From Branchinecta lynchi (lineage: Eukaryota > Arthropoda > Branchiopoda > Anostraca > Branchinectidae): DNA of 64,000 nt. The notes beneath the pieces were generated by a model. That model worked only from the letters and a program-made list of their open reading frames with translations. It made no database searches and had not been told where the DNA came from. The DNA lies in contig JAKZAP010000141.1 in assembly GCA_023053575.1 (NCBI GenBank), positions 1 to 64,000 of the forward strand, written 5' to 3'. The position numbers and the translations under genes were made by a program. The stretch's first letter is position 1, and every line of letters begins with the position of its first letter. This document shows positions 41,001 through 56,400 of this stretch, piece after piece.

Positions 41001-44000
41001 CCTGCGGAAAAACCAACCTAGTGGGAAAACAAACCTTGTGAGAAAGCAAACCTTGTGGGAAAACCAACCTTATGGGAAAACAAACCTAGTGGGAAAACAA
41101 ACCTTGTGGGGAAACAAACCTTTCGGGAAGACCAACCTTGTGGGAAAACAAACCTTGTGGGAAAACAAACCTTGTGGGAAAACAAACCTTATGGGAAAAC
41201 AAACATTGTGGGGAAACAAACCTTGTGGGAAAGCCAACCTTGCGGGAAAGCGAACCTTTTGGGAAAACCAACACAGTGGGAAAACAAACCTTGTGGGAAA
41301 ACCAACCTTGCGGGAAAACCAACCTTGGGGGAAAACAAAGCTTGTGGGAAAAAAGTGGGAAAAACAACCTAGTGGGAAAACAAACCTTGTGAGAAAACAA
41401 ACCTTGTGGGAAAACCAACCTTATGGGGAAAGCAACCCTGCGGGAAAACCAACACAGTGGGAAAAGAAACCTTGTGGGAAAACCAACCTTGCGGGAAAGC
41501 GAACCTTTTGGGAAAACCAACACAGTGGGAAAACAAACCTTGTGGGAAAACCAACCTTGCGGGAAAACCAACCATGGGGGAAAACGAACCTTGCGGGAAA
41601 GCGAACCTTTTGGGAAAACCAACACAGTGGGAAAACAAACCTTGTGGGAAAACAAACCTTGTGGGAAACAAAAACCTTATGGGAAAACAAACCTTGTGGG
41701 GAAACAAACCTTGTGGGAAAACCAACCTTGCGGGAAAGCGAACCTTTTGGGAAAACCAACACAGTGGGAAAACAAACATTGTGGGAAAACCAACCTTGCG
41801 GGAAAACCAACCTTGGGGGAAAACAAAGCTTGTGGGAAAACAAACCTTGTGGGAAAACCAACCTAGTGGGGAAACCAACACAGTGGGAAAACAAACCTTG
41901 TGGGAAAACCAACCTTGCGGGAAAACCAACCTTGGGGGAAAACAAAGCTTGTGGGAAAACAAACCTTGTGGGAAAACCAACCTAGTGGGAAAAACAACCT
42001 AGTGGGAAAACAAACCTTGTGAGAAAACAAACCTTGTGGGAAAACCAACCTTATGGGGAAAGCAACCCTGCGGGAAAACCAACCTTGTGGGAAAACAAAC
42101 CTTGTGGGAAAACAAACCTTGTGGGGAAACAAACCTAGTGGGAAAACAATCCTTGTGGGAAAACAAACCTTGTGGGGAAACAAACCTTGCGGGAAAACTA
42201 ACCTTCTGGGAAAACAAACCCTGCGGGAATACCAACCTTGTGGGAAAACCAACCTTGTGGGGAAACAAACCTTTCGGGAAAACCAACCCTGTGGGAAAAC
42301 CAACCTTGTGGGGAAACAAACCTTTCGGGAAAACCAACCCTGTGGGAAAACAAACCTTGTGGGAAAACAAACCTTGTGGGAAAACAAAAATTGTGGGAAA
42401 ACAAACCTTGTGAGAAAACAAACCTTGTGGGGAAACATACCTAGTGGGAAAACAAACCTTGTGAGAAAACAAACCTTGTGGGAAAACCAACCTTATGGGA
42501 AAACAAACCTAGTGGGGAAACAAACCTTTCGGGAAAACTAACCTTGTGGGAAAACAAACCCTGCGGGAAAACCAACCTTGTGGGAAAACAAACCTTGTGG
42601 GAAAACAAACCTTGTGGGAAAACAAACCTTGTGAGAAAACAAACCTTGTGGGAAAACCAACCTTATGGGGAAACAAACTCTGCGGGAAAACCAACCTTGT
42701 GGGAAAACCAACCTTGCGGGAAAGCGAACCTTTTGGGGAAACCAACACAGTGGGAAAACAAACCTTGTGAGAAAACAATCCTTGTGGGAAAACAAACCTT
42801 GTGGGGAAACAAACCTTGCGGGAAAACTAACCTTGTGGGAAAACAAACCCTGCGGGAAAACCAAGCTTGTGGGAAAACCAATCTTGTGGGGAAACAAACC
42901 TTTCGGGAAAACCAACCTTGTGGGAAAACAAACCTTGTGGGAAAACCAACCTTGTGGGAAAACAAATCTTGTGGGAAAACCAACCTTGTGGGAAAACAAA
43001 CCTTATGGGGAAAGCAACCCTGCGGGAAAACCAACCTTGTGGGAAAACCAACCTTGTGGGAAAGCGAACCTTTTGGGAAAACCAACACAGTCACAAAACA
43101 AACCTTGTGGGAAAACCAACCTTGCGGGAAAACCAACCTTGTGGGAAAACAAACCTTGTGGGAAAACAAATCTTGTGGGAAAACAAACCTTGTGGGAAAA
43201 CAAACCTTATGGGAAAACAAACCTTGTGGGGAAACAAACCTTGTGGGAAAACCAACCTTGCGGGAAAGTGAACCTTTTGGGAAAACCAACACAGTGGGAA
43301 AACAAACATTGTGGGAAAACCAACCATGCGGGAAAAACAACCTTGGGGGAAAACAAAGCTTGTGGGAAAACAAACCTTGTGGGAAAACCAACCTAGTGGG
43401 AAAACAACCTAGTGGGAAAACAAACCTTGTGAGAAAACCAACCTTGTGGGAAAGCAAACCTTTTGGGAAAACCAACACAGTGGGAAAACAAACCTTGTGG
43501 GAAAACCAACCTTGCGGGAAAACCAACCTTGGGGGAAAACAAACCTTGTGGGAAAACAAACCTTGTGGGGAAACAGACCTAGTGGGAAAACAAACCTTGT
43601 GAGAAAACAATCCTTGTGGGAAAACAAACCTTGTGGGGAAACAAACCTTGCGGGAAAACTAACCTTGTGGGAAAACAAACCCTGCGGAAAAACCAACCTT
43701 GTGGGAAAACCGACCTTGTGGGGAAACAAACCCTGCGGAAAAACCAACCTAGTGGGAAAACAAACCTTGTGAGAAAGCAAACCTTGTGGGAAAACCAACC
43801 TTATGGGAAAACAAACCTAGTGGGAAAACAAACCTTGTGGGGAAACAAACCTTTCGGGAAGACCAACCTTGTGGGAAAACAAACCTTGTGGGAAAACAAA
43901 CCTTGTGGGAAAACAAACCTTATGGGAAAACAAACATTGTGGGGAAACAAACCTTGTGGGAAAACCAACCTTGCGGGAAAGCGAACCTTTTGGGAAAACC

Positions 44001-44330
44001 AACACAGTGGGAAAACAAACCTTGTGGGAAAACCAACCTTGCGGGAAAACCAACCTTGGGGGAAAACAAAGCTTGTGGGAAAACAAACCTAGTGGGAAAA
44101 ACAACCTAGTGGGAAAACAAACCTTGTGAGAAAACAAACCTTGTGGGAAAACCAACCTTATGGGGAAAGCAACCCTGCGGGAAAACCAACACAGTGGGAA
44201 AAGAAACCTTGTGGGAAAACCAACCTTGCGGGAAAGCGAACCTTTTGGGAAAACCAACACAGTGGGAAAACAAACCTTGTGGGAAAACCAACCTTGCGGG
44301 AAAACCAACCATGGGGGAAAACAAAGCTTG
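38077..44330 (-). repeat. Tandem segmental duplication, offset 3959, with an internal 1228-bp repeat
   Basis: 38.08-40.3 kb recurs at 42.04-44.3 kb at a constant offset of 3959, with near-identical variant order over more than 2 kb. Inside it, 39.45-40.15 kb also recurs at 40.68-41.35 kb (offset 1228). Confidence 0.85.
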
Positions 44331-46200
44331 TGGGAAAACAAACCTTGTGGGAAAATCAACCTAGTGGGAAAAACAACCTAGTACAAACCTTGTGGGGAAA
44401 CAAACCTTGTGGGAAAACGAACCTTGCGGGAAAGCGAACCTTTTGGGAAAACCAACACAGTGGGAAAACAAACCTTGTGGGAAAACCAACCTTGCGGGAA
44501 AACCAACCTTGGGGGAAAACAAAGCTTGTGGGAAAACAAACCTTGTGGGAAAACCAACCTAGTGGGAAAAACAACCTAGTGGGAAAACAAACCTTGTGAG
44601 AAAAAAACCTTGTGGGAAAACCAACCTTATGGGGAAAGCAACCCTGCGGGAAAACCAACCTTGTGGGAAAATCAACCTTGTGGGAAAGCGAACCTTTTGG
44701 GAAAACCAACACAGTGGGAAAACAAACCTTGTGGGAAAACCAACCTTGCGGGAAAACCAACCTTGGGGGAAAACAAACCTTGTGGGAAAACAAACCTTGT
44801 GGGGAAACAAACCTAGTGGGAAAACAATCCTTGTGGGAAAACAAACCTTGTGGGGAAACAAACCTTGTGGGAAAACAAACCTTGTGGGGAAACAAACCTT
44901 GCGGGAAAACTAACCTTGTGGGGAAACAAACCTTTCGGGAAAACCAACCTTGTGGGAAAACAAACCTTATGGGGAAAACAACCCTGCGGGAAAACCAACC
45001 TTGTGGGAAAACCAACCTTGTGGGAAAGCGAACATTGTGGGGAAACAAACCTTGTGGGAAAACCAACCTTGCGGGAAAGCGAACCTTTTGGGAAAACCAA
45101 CACAGTGGGAAAACAAACCTTGTGGGAAAACCAACCTAGTGGGAAAACAAACCTTGTGGGGAAACAAACCTTTCGGGAAGACCAACCTTGTGGGAAAACA
45201 AACCTTGTGGGAAAACAAACCTTGTGGGAAAACAAACCTTATGGGAAAACAAACATTGTGGGGAAACAAACCTTGTGGGAAAACCAACCTTGCGGGAAAG
45301 CGAACCTTTTGGGAAAACCAACACAGTGGGAAAACAAACCTTGTGGGAAAACCAACCTTGCGGGAAAACCAACCTTGGGGGAAAACAAAGCTTGTGGGAA
45401 AACAAACCTAGTGGGAAAAACAACCTAGTGGGAAAACAAACCTTGTGAGAAAACAAACCTTGTGGGAAAACCAACCTTATGGGGAAAGCAACCCTGCGGG
45501 AAAACCAACACAGTGGGAAAAGAAACCTTGTGGGAAAACCAACCTTGCGGGAAAGCGAACCTTTTGGGAAAACCAACACAGTGGGAAAACAAACCTTGTG
45601 GGAAAACCAACCTTGCGGGAAAACCAACCATGGGGGAAAACAAAGCTTGTGGGAAAACAAACCTTGTGGGAAAATCAACCTAGTGGGAAAAACAACCTAG
45701 TACAAACCTTGTGGGGAAACAAACCTTGTGGGAAAACGAACCTTGCGGGAAAGCGAACCTTTTGGGAAAACCAACACAGTGGGAAAACAAACCTTGTGGG
45801 AAAACCAACCTTGCGGGAAAACCAACCTTGGGGGAAAACAAAGCTTGTGGGAAAACAAACCTTGTGGGAAAACCAACCTAGTGGGAAAAACAACCTAGTG
45901 GGAAAACAAACCTTGTGAGAAAACAAACCTTGTGGGAAAACCAACCTTATGGGGAAAGCAACCCTGCGGGAAAACCAACCTTGTGGGAAAATCAACCTTG
46001 TGGGAAAGCGAACCTTTTGGGAAAACCAACACAGTGGGAAAACAAACCTTGTGGGAAAACCAACCTTGCGGGAAAACCAACCTTGGGGGAAAACAAACCT
46101 TGTGGGAAAACAAACCTTGTGGGGAAACAAACCTAGTGGGAAAACAATCCTTGTGGGAAAACAAACCTTGTGGGGAAACAAACCTTGTGGGAAAACAAAC
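43800..46200 (-). repeat. Tandem segmental duplication, offset about 1.32 kb
   Basis: Landmarks at 43817-44600 recur at 45136-45918 (offset 1319), including a truncated CCTAGTACAAACC unit in both copies (near 44380 and 45699). Confidence 0.8.
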
Positions 46201-47474
46201 CTTGTGGGGAAACAAACCTTGCGGGAAAACTAACCTTGTGGGGAAACAAACCTTTCGGGAAAACCAACCTTGTGGGAAAACAAACCTTATGGGAAAACAA
46301 ACCTTGTGGGAAAACAAACCTTGTGGGAAAACAAACCTAGTGAGAAAACAAACCTTGTGGGGAAACACACCTAGTGGGAAAACAAACCTTGTGAGAAAAC
46401 AAACCTTGTGGGAAAACCAACCTTATGGGAAAACAAACCTAGTGGGAAAACAAACCTTGTGGGGAAACAAACCTTTCGGGGAAACCAACCTTGTGGGAAA
46501 ACAAACATTGCGGGAAAACAAACCTTGTGGGAAAACAAACCTTGTGGGAAAACAAACCTTATGGGAAAACAAAACTTGTGGGGAAACAAACCTTTCGGGA
46601 AAACTAACCTTGTGGGAAAACAAACCCTGCGGGAAAACCAACCTTGTGGGAAAACAAACCTTGTGGGAAAACAAACCTTGTGAGAAAACAAACCTTGTGG
46701 GAAAACCAACCTTATGGGGAAACAAACGCTGCGGGAAAACCAACCTTGTGGGAAAACCAACCTTGCGGGAAAGCGAACCTTTTGGGAAAACCAACACAGT
46801 GGGAAAACAAACCTTGTGAGAAAACAATCCTTGTGGGAAAAGAAACCTTGTGGGGAAACAAACCTTGTGGGGAAACAAACCTTGTGGGAAAATTAACCTT
46901 GTGGGAAAACAAACCTTGCGGGAAAACTAACCTTGTGGGAAAACAAACCCTGCGGGAAAACCAACCTTGTGGGAAAACCAACCTTGTGGGGAAATAAACC
47001 TTTCGGGAAAACCAACCTTGTGGGAAAACAAACCTTGTGGGAAAACAAACCTTGTGGGAAAACAAACCTTATGGGGAAAGTAACCCTGCGGGAAAACCAA
47101 CCTTGTGGGAAAACCAACCTTGTGGGAAAGCGAACCTTTTGGGAAAACCAACACAGTCACAAAACAAACCTTGTGGGAAAACCAACCTTGCGGGAAAACC
47201 AACCTTGTGGGAAACCAACCTTGTGGGAAACCAAACCTTGTGGGAAAACAAACCTTGTGGGAAAACAAACCTTGTGGGAAAACAAACCTTATGGGAAAGC
47301 AAACCTTGTGGGGAAACAAACCTTGTGGGAAAACCAATCTTGCGGGAAAGCGAACCTTTTGGGAAAACCAACACAGTGGGAAAACAAACATTGTGGGAAA
47401 ACCAACCTTGCGGGAAAACCAACCTTGGGGGAAAACAAAGCTTGTGGGAAAATAAACCTTGTGGGAAAACCAAC

Positions 47475-50400
47475 CTAGTGGGAAAACAACCTAGTGGGAA
47501 AACAAACCTTGTGAAAAACAAACCTTGTGGGAAAACCAACCTTATGGGGAAAGCAACCTTGTGGGGAAATAAACCTTTCGGGAAAACCAACCTTGTGGGA
47601 AAACAAACCTTGTGGGAAAACAAACCTTGTGGGAAAACAAACCTTATGGGGAAAGTAACCCTGCGGGAAAACCAACCTTGTGGGAAAACCAACCTTGTGG
47701 GAAAGCAAACCTTTTGGGAAAACCAACACAGTGGGAAAACAAACCTTGTGGGAAAACCAACCTTGCGGGAAAACCAACCTTGGGGGAAAACAAACCTTGT
47801 GGGAAAACAAACCTTGTGGGGAAACAAACCTAGTGGGAAAACAAACCTTGTGAGAAAACAATCCTTGTGGGAAAACAAACCTTGTGGGGAAACAAACCTT
47901 GCGGGAAAACTAACCTTGTGGGAAAACAAACCCTGCGGGAAAACCAACCTTGTGGGAAAACCGACCTTGTGGGGAAACAAACCTTTCGTGAAAACCAACC
48001 TTGTGGGGAAACAAACCTAGTGGGAAAACAAACCTTGTGAGAAAACAAACCTTGTGGGAAAACCAACCTTATGGGAAAACAAACCTTGTGGGAAAACAAA
48101 CCTTGTGGGAAAACAAACCTTGTGGGAAAACAAACCTTGTGGGGAAACAAACCTTGTGGGAAAACCAACCTTGCGGGAAAGCGAACCTTTTGGGAAAACC
48201 AACACAGTGGGAAAACAAACCTTGTGGGAAAACCAACCTAGTGGGAAAAACAACCTAGTGGGAAAACAAACCTTGTGAGAAAACAAACCTTGTGGGAAAA
48301 CCAACCTTATGTTGAAAGCAACCCTGCGGGAAAACCAACCTTATGGGAAAACCAACCTTGTGGGAAAGCGAACCTTTTGATAAAACCAACACAGTGGGAA
48401 AACAAACCTTGTGGGAAAACCAACCTTGCGGGAAAGCGAACCTTTTGGGAAAACCAACACAGTGGGAAAACAAACCTTGTGGGAAAACCAACCTTGCGGG
48501 AAAACCAACCATGGGGGAAAACAAAGCTTGTGGGAAAACAAACCTTGTGGGAAAATCAACCTAGTGGGAAAAACAACCTAGTGGGAAAACAAACCTTGTG
48601 AGAAAACAAACCCTGTGGGAAAACCAACCTTGTGGGAAAACCAACCTTGTGGGGAAACAAACCTTTCGGGAAAACAAACCTTGTGGGAAAACAAAAATTG
48701 TGAGAAAACAAACCTTGTGGGGAAACAAACCTTGTGGGAAAACCAACCTTGCGGGAAAGCGAACCTTTTGGGAAAACCAACCTTGGGGGAAAACAAAGCT
48801 TGTGGGAAAACCAACCTTATGGGGAAACAAACCCTGCGGGAAAACCAACCTTGTGGGAAAACCAACCTTGCGGGAAAGCGAACCTTTTGGGAAAACCAAC
48901 ACAGTGGGAAAACAAACCTTGTGAGAAAACAATCCTTGTGGGAAAACAAACCTTGTGGGGAAACAAACCTTGTGGGGAAACAAACCTTGTGGGAAAACTA
49001 ACCTTGTGGGAAAACAAACCTTGCGGGAAAACTAACCTTGTGGGAAAACAAACCCTGCGGGAAAACCAACCTTGTGGGAAAACCAACCTTGTGGGGAAAC
49101 AAACCTTTCGGGAAAACCAACCTTGTGGGAAAACAAACCTTGTGGGAAAACAAACCTTGTGGGAAAACAAACCTTATGGGGAAAGCAACCCTGCGGGAAA
49201 ACCAACCTTGTGGGAAAACCAACCTTGTGGGAAAGCGAACCTTTTGGGAAAACCAACACAGTGGGAAAACAAACCTTGTGGGAAAACCAACCTTGCGGGA
49301 AAACCAACCTTGTGGGAAAACAAACCTTGCGGGAAAACAAACCTTGTGGGAAAACAAACCTTGTGGGAAAACAAACCTTATGGGAAAACAAACCTTGTGG
49401 GGAAACAAACCTTGTGGGAAAACCAACCTTGCGGGAAAGCGAACCTTTTGGGAAAACCAACACAGTGGGAAAACAAACAATGTGGGAAAACCAACCTTGC
49501 GGGAAAACCAACCTTGGGGGAAAACAAAGCTTGTGGGAAAACAAACCTTGTGGGAAAACCAACCTAGTGGGAAAACAACCTAGTGGGAAAACAAACCTTG
49601 TGAGAAAACAAACCTTGTGGGAAAACCAACCTTATGGGGAAAGCAACCCTGCGGGAAAACCAACCTTGTGGGAAAACCAACCTTGTGGGAAAGCGAACCT
49701 TTTGGGAAAACCAACACAGTGGGAAAACAAACCTTGTGGGAAAACCAACCTTGCGGGAAAACCAACCTTGGGGGAAAAAAAACCTTGTGGGAAAACAAAC
49801 CTTGTGGGGTAACAAACGTAGTGGGAAAACAAACCTTGTGAGAAAACAATCCTTGTGGGAAAACAAACCTTGTGGGGAAACAAACCTTGCGGGAAAACTA
49901 ACCTTGTGGGAAAACAAACCCTGCGGGAAAACCAACCTTGTGGGAAAACCAACCTTGTGGGGAAACAAACCTTTCGGGAAAACCAACCTTGTGGGAAAAC
50001 AAACCTTGTGGGAAAACAAATCTTGTGGGAAAACAAACCTTGTGAGAAAACAAACCTTGTGGGGAAACAAACCTAGTGGGAAAACAAACCTTGTGAGAAA
50101 ACAAACCTTGTGGGAAAACCAACCTTATGGGAAAACAAACCTAATGGGAAAACAAACCTTGTGGGGAAACAAACCTTTCGGGAAAACTAACCTTGTGGGA
50201 AAACAAACCCTGTGGGATAACCAACCTTGTGGGAAAACAAACCTTGTGGGAAAACAAACCTTGTGGGAAAACAAACCTTGTGAGAAAACAAACCTTGTGG
50301 GAAAACAAACCGTATGGGGAAACAAACCCTGCGGGAAAACCAACCTTGTGGGAAAACGAACCTTGCGGGAAAGCGAACCTTTTGGGAAAACCAACACAGT

Positions 50401-53400
50401 GGGAAAACAAACCGTGTGAGAAAATAATCCTTGTGGGAAAACAAACCTTGTGGGGAAACAAACCTTGTGGGGAAACAAACCTTGTGGGAAAACTAACCTT
50501 GTGGGAAAACAAACCTTGCGGGAAAACAAACCTTGCGGGAAAACTAACCTTGTGGGAAAACAAACCCTGCGGGAAAACCAACCTTGTGGGAAAACCAACC
50601 TTGTGGGGAAACAAACCTTTCGGGAAAACCAACCTAGTGGGAAAACAAACCTTGTGGGAAAACAAACCTTGTGGGAAAACAAACCTTATGGGGAAAGCAA
50701 CCCTGCGGGAAAACCAACCTTGTGGGAAAACCAACCTTGTGGGAAAGCGAACCTTTGGGGAAAACCAAAACAGTGGGAAAACAAACCTTGTGGGAAAACC
50801 AACCTTGCGGGAAAACCAACCTTGTGGGAAAACAAACCTTGTGGGAAAACAAACCTTGTGGGAAAACAAACCTTGTGGGAAAACAAACCTTATGGGAAAA
50901 CAAACCTTGTGGGGAAATAAACCTTGTGGGAAAACCAACCTTGCGGGAAAACCAACCTTGGGGGAAAACAATCCTTGTGTGAAAACAAACCTTGTGGGGA
51001 AACGAACCTAGTGGGAAAACAAACCTTATGAGAAAACAATCCTTGTGGGAAAACAAACCTTGTGGTAAAACCAACCTTGCGGGAAAACCAACCTTGGGGG
51101 AAAACAAAGCTTGTGGGTAAACAAACCTGGTGAGAAAACAAACCTTGTGGGAAAACCAACCTTATGGGGAAAGCAACCCTGCGGGAAAACCAACCTTGTG
51201 AGAAAACCAACCTTGTGGGAAAGCGAACCTTTTGGGAAAACCAACACAGTTTGAAAACAAACCTTGTGGGAAAACCAACCTTGCAGGAAAACCAACCTTG
51301 GGGGAAAACAATCCTTGTGTGAAAACAAACCTTGTGGGGAAACGAACCTAGTGGGAAAACAAACCTTATGAGAAAACAATCCTTGTGGGAAAACAAACCT
51401 TGTGGGGAAACAAACCTTGCGGGAAAACTAACCTTGTGGGAAAACAAACCCTGCGGGAAAACCAACCTTGCGGGAAAACCAACCTTGTGGGGAAAGCGAA
51501 CCTTTTGGGAAAACCAACACAGTGGGAAAACAAACCTTGTGGGAAAACCAACCTTGCGGAAAAACCAACCTTGGGGGAAAACAAAGCTTGTGGGAAAACA
51601 AACCTTGTGGGAAAACCAACCTAGTGGGAAAAACAACCTAGTGGGAAAACAAACCTTGTGAGAAAACAAACCTTGTGGGAAAACCAACCTTATGGGGAAA
51701 GCAACCCTGCGGGAAAACCAAACTTGTGGGAAAACCAACCTTGTGGGAAAGCGAACCTTTTGGGAAAACCAACACAGTGGGAAAACAAACCTTGTGGGAA
51801 AACCAACCTTGCGGGAAAACCAACCTTGGGGGAAAACCAACCTTGGGGGAAAACAAACCTTGTGGGAAAACAAACCTTGTGGGGAAACAAACCTAGTGGG
51901 AAAAACAACCTAGTGGGAAAACAAACCTTGTGGGAAAACCAATCTTGCGGGAAAGCGAACCTTTTGGGAAAACCAACACAGTGGGAAAACAAACATTGTG
52001 GGAAAACCAACCTTGCGGGAAAACCAACCTTGGGGGAAAACAAAGCTTGTGGGAAAATAAACCTTGTGGGAAAACCAACCTAGTGGGAAAACAACCTAGT
52101 GGGAAAACAAACCTTGTGAAAAACAAACCTTGTGGGAAAACCAACCTTATGGGGAAAGCAACCTTGTGGGGAAATAAACCTTTCGGGAAAACCAACCTTG
52201 TGGGAAAACAAACCTTGTGGGAAAACAAACCTTGTGGGAAAACAAACCTTATGGGGAAAGTAACCCTGCGGGAAAACCAACCTTGTGGGAAAACCAACCT
52301 TGTGGGAAAGCAAACCTTTTGGGAAAACCAACACAGTGGGAAAACAAACCTTGTGGGAAAACCAACCTTGCGGGAAAACCAACCTTGGGGGAAAACAAAC
52401 CTTGTGGGAAAACAAACCTTGTGGGGAAACAAACCTAGTGGGAAAACAAACCTTGTGAGAAAACAATCCTTGTGGGAAAACAAACCTTGTGGGGAAACAA
52501 ACCTTGCGGGAAAACTAACCTTGTGGGAAAACAAACCCTGCGGGAAAACCAACCTTGTGGGAAAACCGACCTTGTGGGGAAACAAACCTTTCGTGAAAAC
52601 CAACCTTGTGGGGAAACAAACCTAGTGGGAAAACAAACCTTGTGAGAAAACAAACCTTGTGGGAAAACCAACCTTATGGGAAAACAAACCTTGTGGGAAA
52701 ACAAACCTTGTGGGAAAACAAACCTTGTGGGAAAACAAACCTTGTGGGGAAACAAACCTTGTGGGAAAACCAACCTTGCGGGAAAGCGAACCTTTTGGGA
52801 AAACCAACACAGTGGGAAAACAAACCTTGTGGGAAAACCAACCTAGTGGGAAAAACAACCTAGTGGGAAAACAAACCTTGTGAGAAAACAAACCTTGTGG
52901 GAAAACCAACCTTATGTTGAAAGCAACCCTGCGGGAAAACCAACCTTATGGGAAAACCAACCTTGTGGGAAAGCGAACCTTTTGATAAAACCAACACAGT
53001 GGGAAAACAAACCTTGTGGGAAAACCAACCTTGCGGGAAAGCGAACCTTTTGGGAAAACCAACACAGTGGGAAAACAAACCTTGTGGGAAAACCAACCTT
53101 GCGGGAAAACCAACCATGGGGGAAAACAAAGCTTGTGGGAAAACAAACCTTGTGGGAAAATCAACCTAGTGGGAAAAACAACCTAGTGGGAAAACAAACC
53201 TTGTGAGAAAACAAACCCTGTGGGAAAACCAACCTTGTGGGAAAACCAACCTTGTGGGGAAACAAACCTTTCGGGAAAACAAACCTTGTGGGAAAACAAA
53301 AATTGTGAGAAAACAAACCTTGTGGGGAAACAAACCTTGTGGGAAAACCAACCTTGCGGGAAAGCGAACCTTTTGGGAAAACCAACCTTGGGGGAAAACA

Positions 53401-56400
53401 AAGCTTGTGGGAAAACCAACCTTATGGGGAAACAAACCCTGCGGGAAAACCAACCTTGTGGGAAAACCAACCTTGCGGGAAAGCGAACCTTTTGGGAAAA
53501 CCAACACAGTGGGAAAACAAACCTTGTGAGAAAACAATCCTTGTGGGAAAACAAACCTTGTGGGGAAACAAACCTTGTGGGGAAACAAACCTTGTGGGGA
53601 AACAAACCTTGTGGGAAAACTAACCTTGTGGGAAAACAAACCTTGCGGGAAAACTAACCTTGTGGGAAAACAAACCCTGCGGGAAAACCAACCTTGTGGG
53701 AAAACCAACCTTGTGGGGAAACAAACCTTTCGGGAAAACCAACCTTGTGGGAAAACAAACCTTGTGGGAAAACAAACCTTGTGGGAAAACAAACCTTATG
53801 GGGAAAGCAACCCTGCGGGAAAACCAACCTTGTGGGAAAACCAACCTTGTGGGAAAGCGAACCTTTTGGGAAAACCAACACAGTGGGAAAACAAACCTTG
53901 TGGGAAAACCAACCTTGCGGGAAAACCAACCTTGTGGGAAAACAAACCTTGCGGGAAAACAAACCTTGTGGGAAAACAAACCTTGTGGGAAAACAAACCT
54001 TATGGGAAAACAAACCTTGTGGGGAAACAAACCTTGTGGGAAAACCAACCTTGCGGGAAAGCGAACCTTTTGGGAAAACCAACACAGTGGGAAAACAAAC
54101 AATGTGGGAAAACCAACCTTGCGGGAAAACCAACCTTGGGGGAAAACAAAGCTTGTGGGAAAACAAACCTTGTGGGAAAACCAACCTAGTGGGAAAACAA
54201 CCTAGTGGGAAAACAAACCTTGTGAGAAAACAAACCTTGTGGGAAAACCAACCTTATGGGGAAAGCAACCCTGCGGGAAAACCAACCTTGTGGGAAAACC
54301 AACCTTGTGGGAAAGCGAACCTTTTGGGAAAACCAACACAGTGGGAAAACAAACCTTGTGGGAAAACCAACCTTGCGGGAAAACCAACCTTGGGGGAAAA
54401 AAAACCTTGTGGGAAAACAAACCTTGTGGGGTAACAAACGTAGTGGGAAAACAAACCTTGTGAGAAAACAATCCTTGTGGGAAAACAAACCTTGTGGGGA
54501 AACAAACCTTGCGGGAAAACTAACCTTGTGGGAAAACAAACCCTGCGGGAAAACCAACCTTGTGGGAAAACCAACCTTGTGGGGAAACAAACCTTTCGGG
54601 AAAACCAACCTTGTGGGAAAACAAACCTTGTGGGAAAACAAATCTTGTGGGAAAACAAACCTTGTGAGAAAACAAACCTTGTGGGGAAACAAACCTAGTG
54701 GGAAAACAAACCTTGTGAGAAAACAAACCTTGTGGGAAAACCAACCTTATGGGAAAACAAACCTAATGGGAAAACAAACCTTGTGGGGAAACAAACCTTT
54801 CGGGAAAACTAACCTTGTGGGAAAACAAACCCTGTGGGATAACCAACCTTGTGGGAAAACAAACCTTGTGGGAAAACAAACCTTGTGGGAAAACAAACCT
54901 TGTGAGAAAACAAACCTTGTGGGAAAACAAACCGTATGGGGAAACAAACCCTGCGGGAAAACCAACCTTGTGGGAAAACGAACCTTGCGGGAAAGCGAAC
55001 CTTTTGGGAAAACCAACACAGTGGGAAAACAAACCGTGTGAGAAAATAATCCTTGTGGGAAAACAAACCTTGTGGGGAAACAAACCTTGTGGGGAAACAA
55101 ACCTTGTGGGAAAACTAACCTTGTGGGAAAACAAACCTTGCGGGAAAACAAACCTTGCGGGAAAACTAACCTTGTGGGAAAACAAACCCTGCGGGAAAAC
55201 CAACCTTGTGGGAAAACCAACCTTGTGGGGAAACAAACCTTTCGGGAAAACCAACCTAGTGGGAAAACAAACCTTGTGGGAAAACAAACCTTGTGGGAAA
55301 ACAAACCTTATGGGGAAAGCAACCCTGCGGGAAAACCAACCTTGTTGGAAAACCAACCTTGTGGGAAAGCGAACCTTTGGGGAAAACCAAAACAGTGGGA
55401 AAACAAACCTTGTGGGAAAACCAACCTTGCGGGAAAACCAACCTTGTGGGAAAACAAACCTTGTGGGAAAACAAACCTTGTGGGAAAACAAACCTTGTGG
55501 GAAAACAAACCTTATGGGAAAACAAACCTTGTGGGGAAATAAACCTTGTGGGAAAACCAACCTTGCGGGAAAACCAACCTTGGGGGAAAACAATCCTTGT
55601 GTGAAAACAAACCTTGTGGGGAAACGAACCTAGTGGGAAAACAAACCTTATGAGAAAACAATCCTTGTGGGAAAACAAACCTTGTGGTAAAACCAACCTT
55701 GCGGGAAAACCAACCTTGGGGGAAAACAAAGCTTGTGGGTAAACAAACCTGGTGAGAAAACAAACCTTGTGGGAAAACCAACCTTATGGGGAAAGCAACC
55801 CTGCGGGAAAACCAACCTTGTGAGAAAACCAACCTTGTGGGAAAGCGAACCTTTTGGGAAAACCAACACAGTTTGAAAACAAACCTTGTGGGAAAACCAA
55901 CCTTGCAGGAAAACCAACCTTGGGGGAAAACAATCCTTGTGTGAAAACAAACCTTGTGGGGAAACGAACCTAGTGGGAAAACAAACCTTATGAGAAAACA
56001 ATCCTTGTGGGAAAACAAACCTTGTGGGGAAACAAACCTTGCGGGAAAACTAACCTTGTGGGAAAACCAACCTTGCGGGAAAACCAACCTTGTGGGGAAA
56101 GCGAACCTTTTGGGAAAACCAACACAGTGGGAAAACAAACCTTGTGGGAAAACCAACCTTGCGGAAAAACCAACCTTGGGGGAAAACAAAGCTTGTGGGA
56201 AAACAAACCTTGTGGGAAAACCAACCTAGTGGGAAAAACAACCTAGTGGGAAAACAAACCTTGTGAGAAAACAAACCTTGTGGGAAAACCAACCTTATGG
56301 GGAAAGCAACCCTGCGGGAAAACCAAACTTGTGGGAAAACCAACCTTGTGGGAAAGCGAACCTTTTGGGAAAACCAACACAGTGGGAAAACAAACCTTGT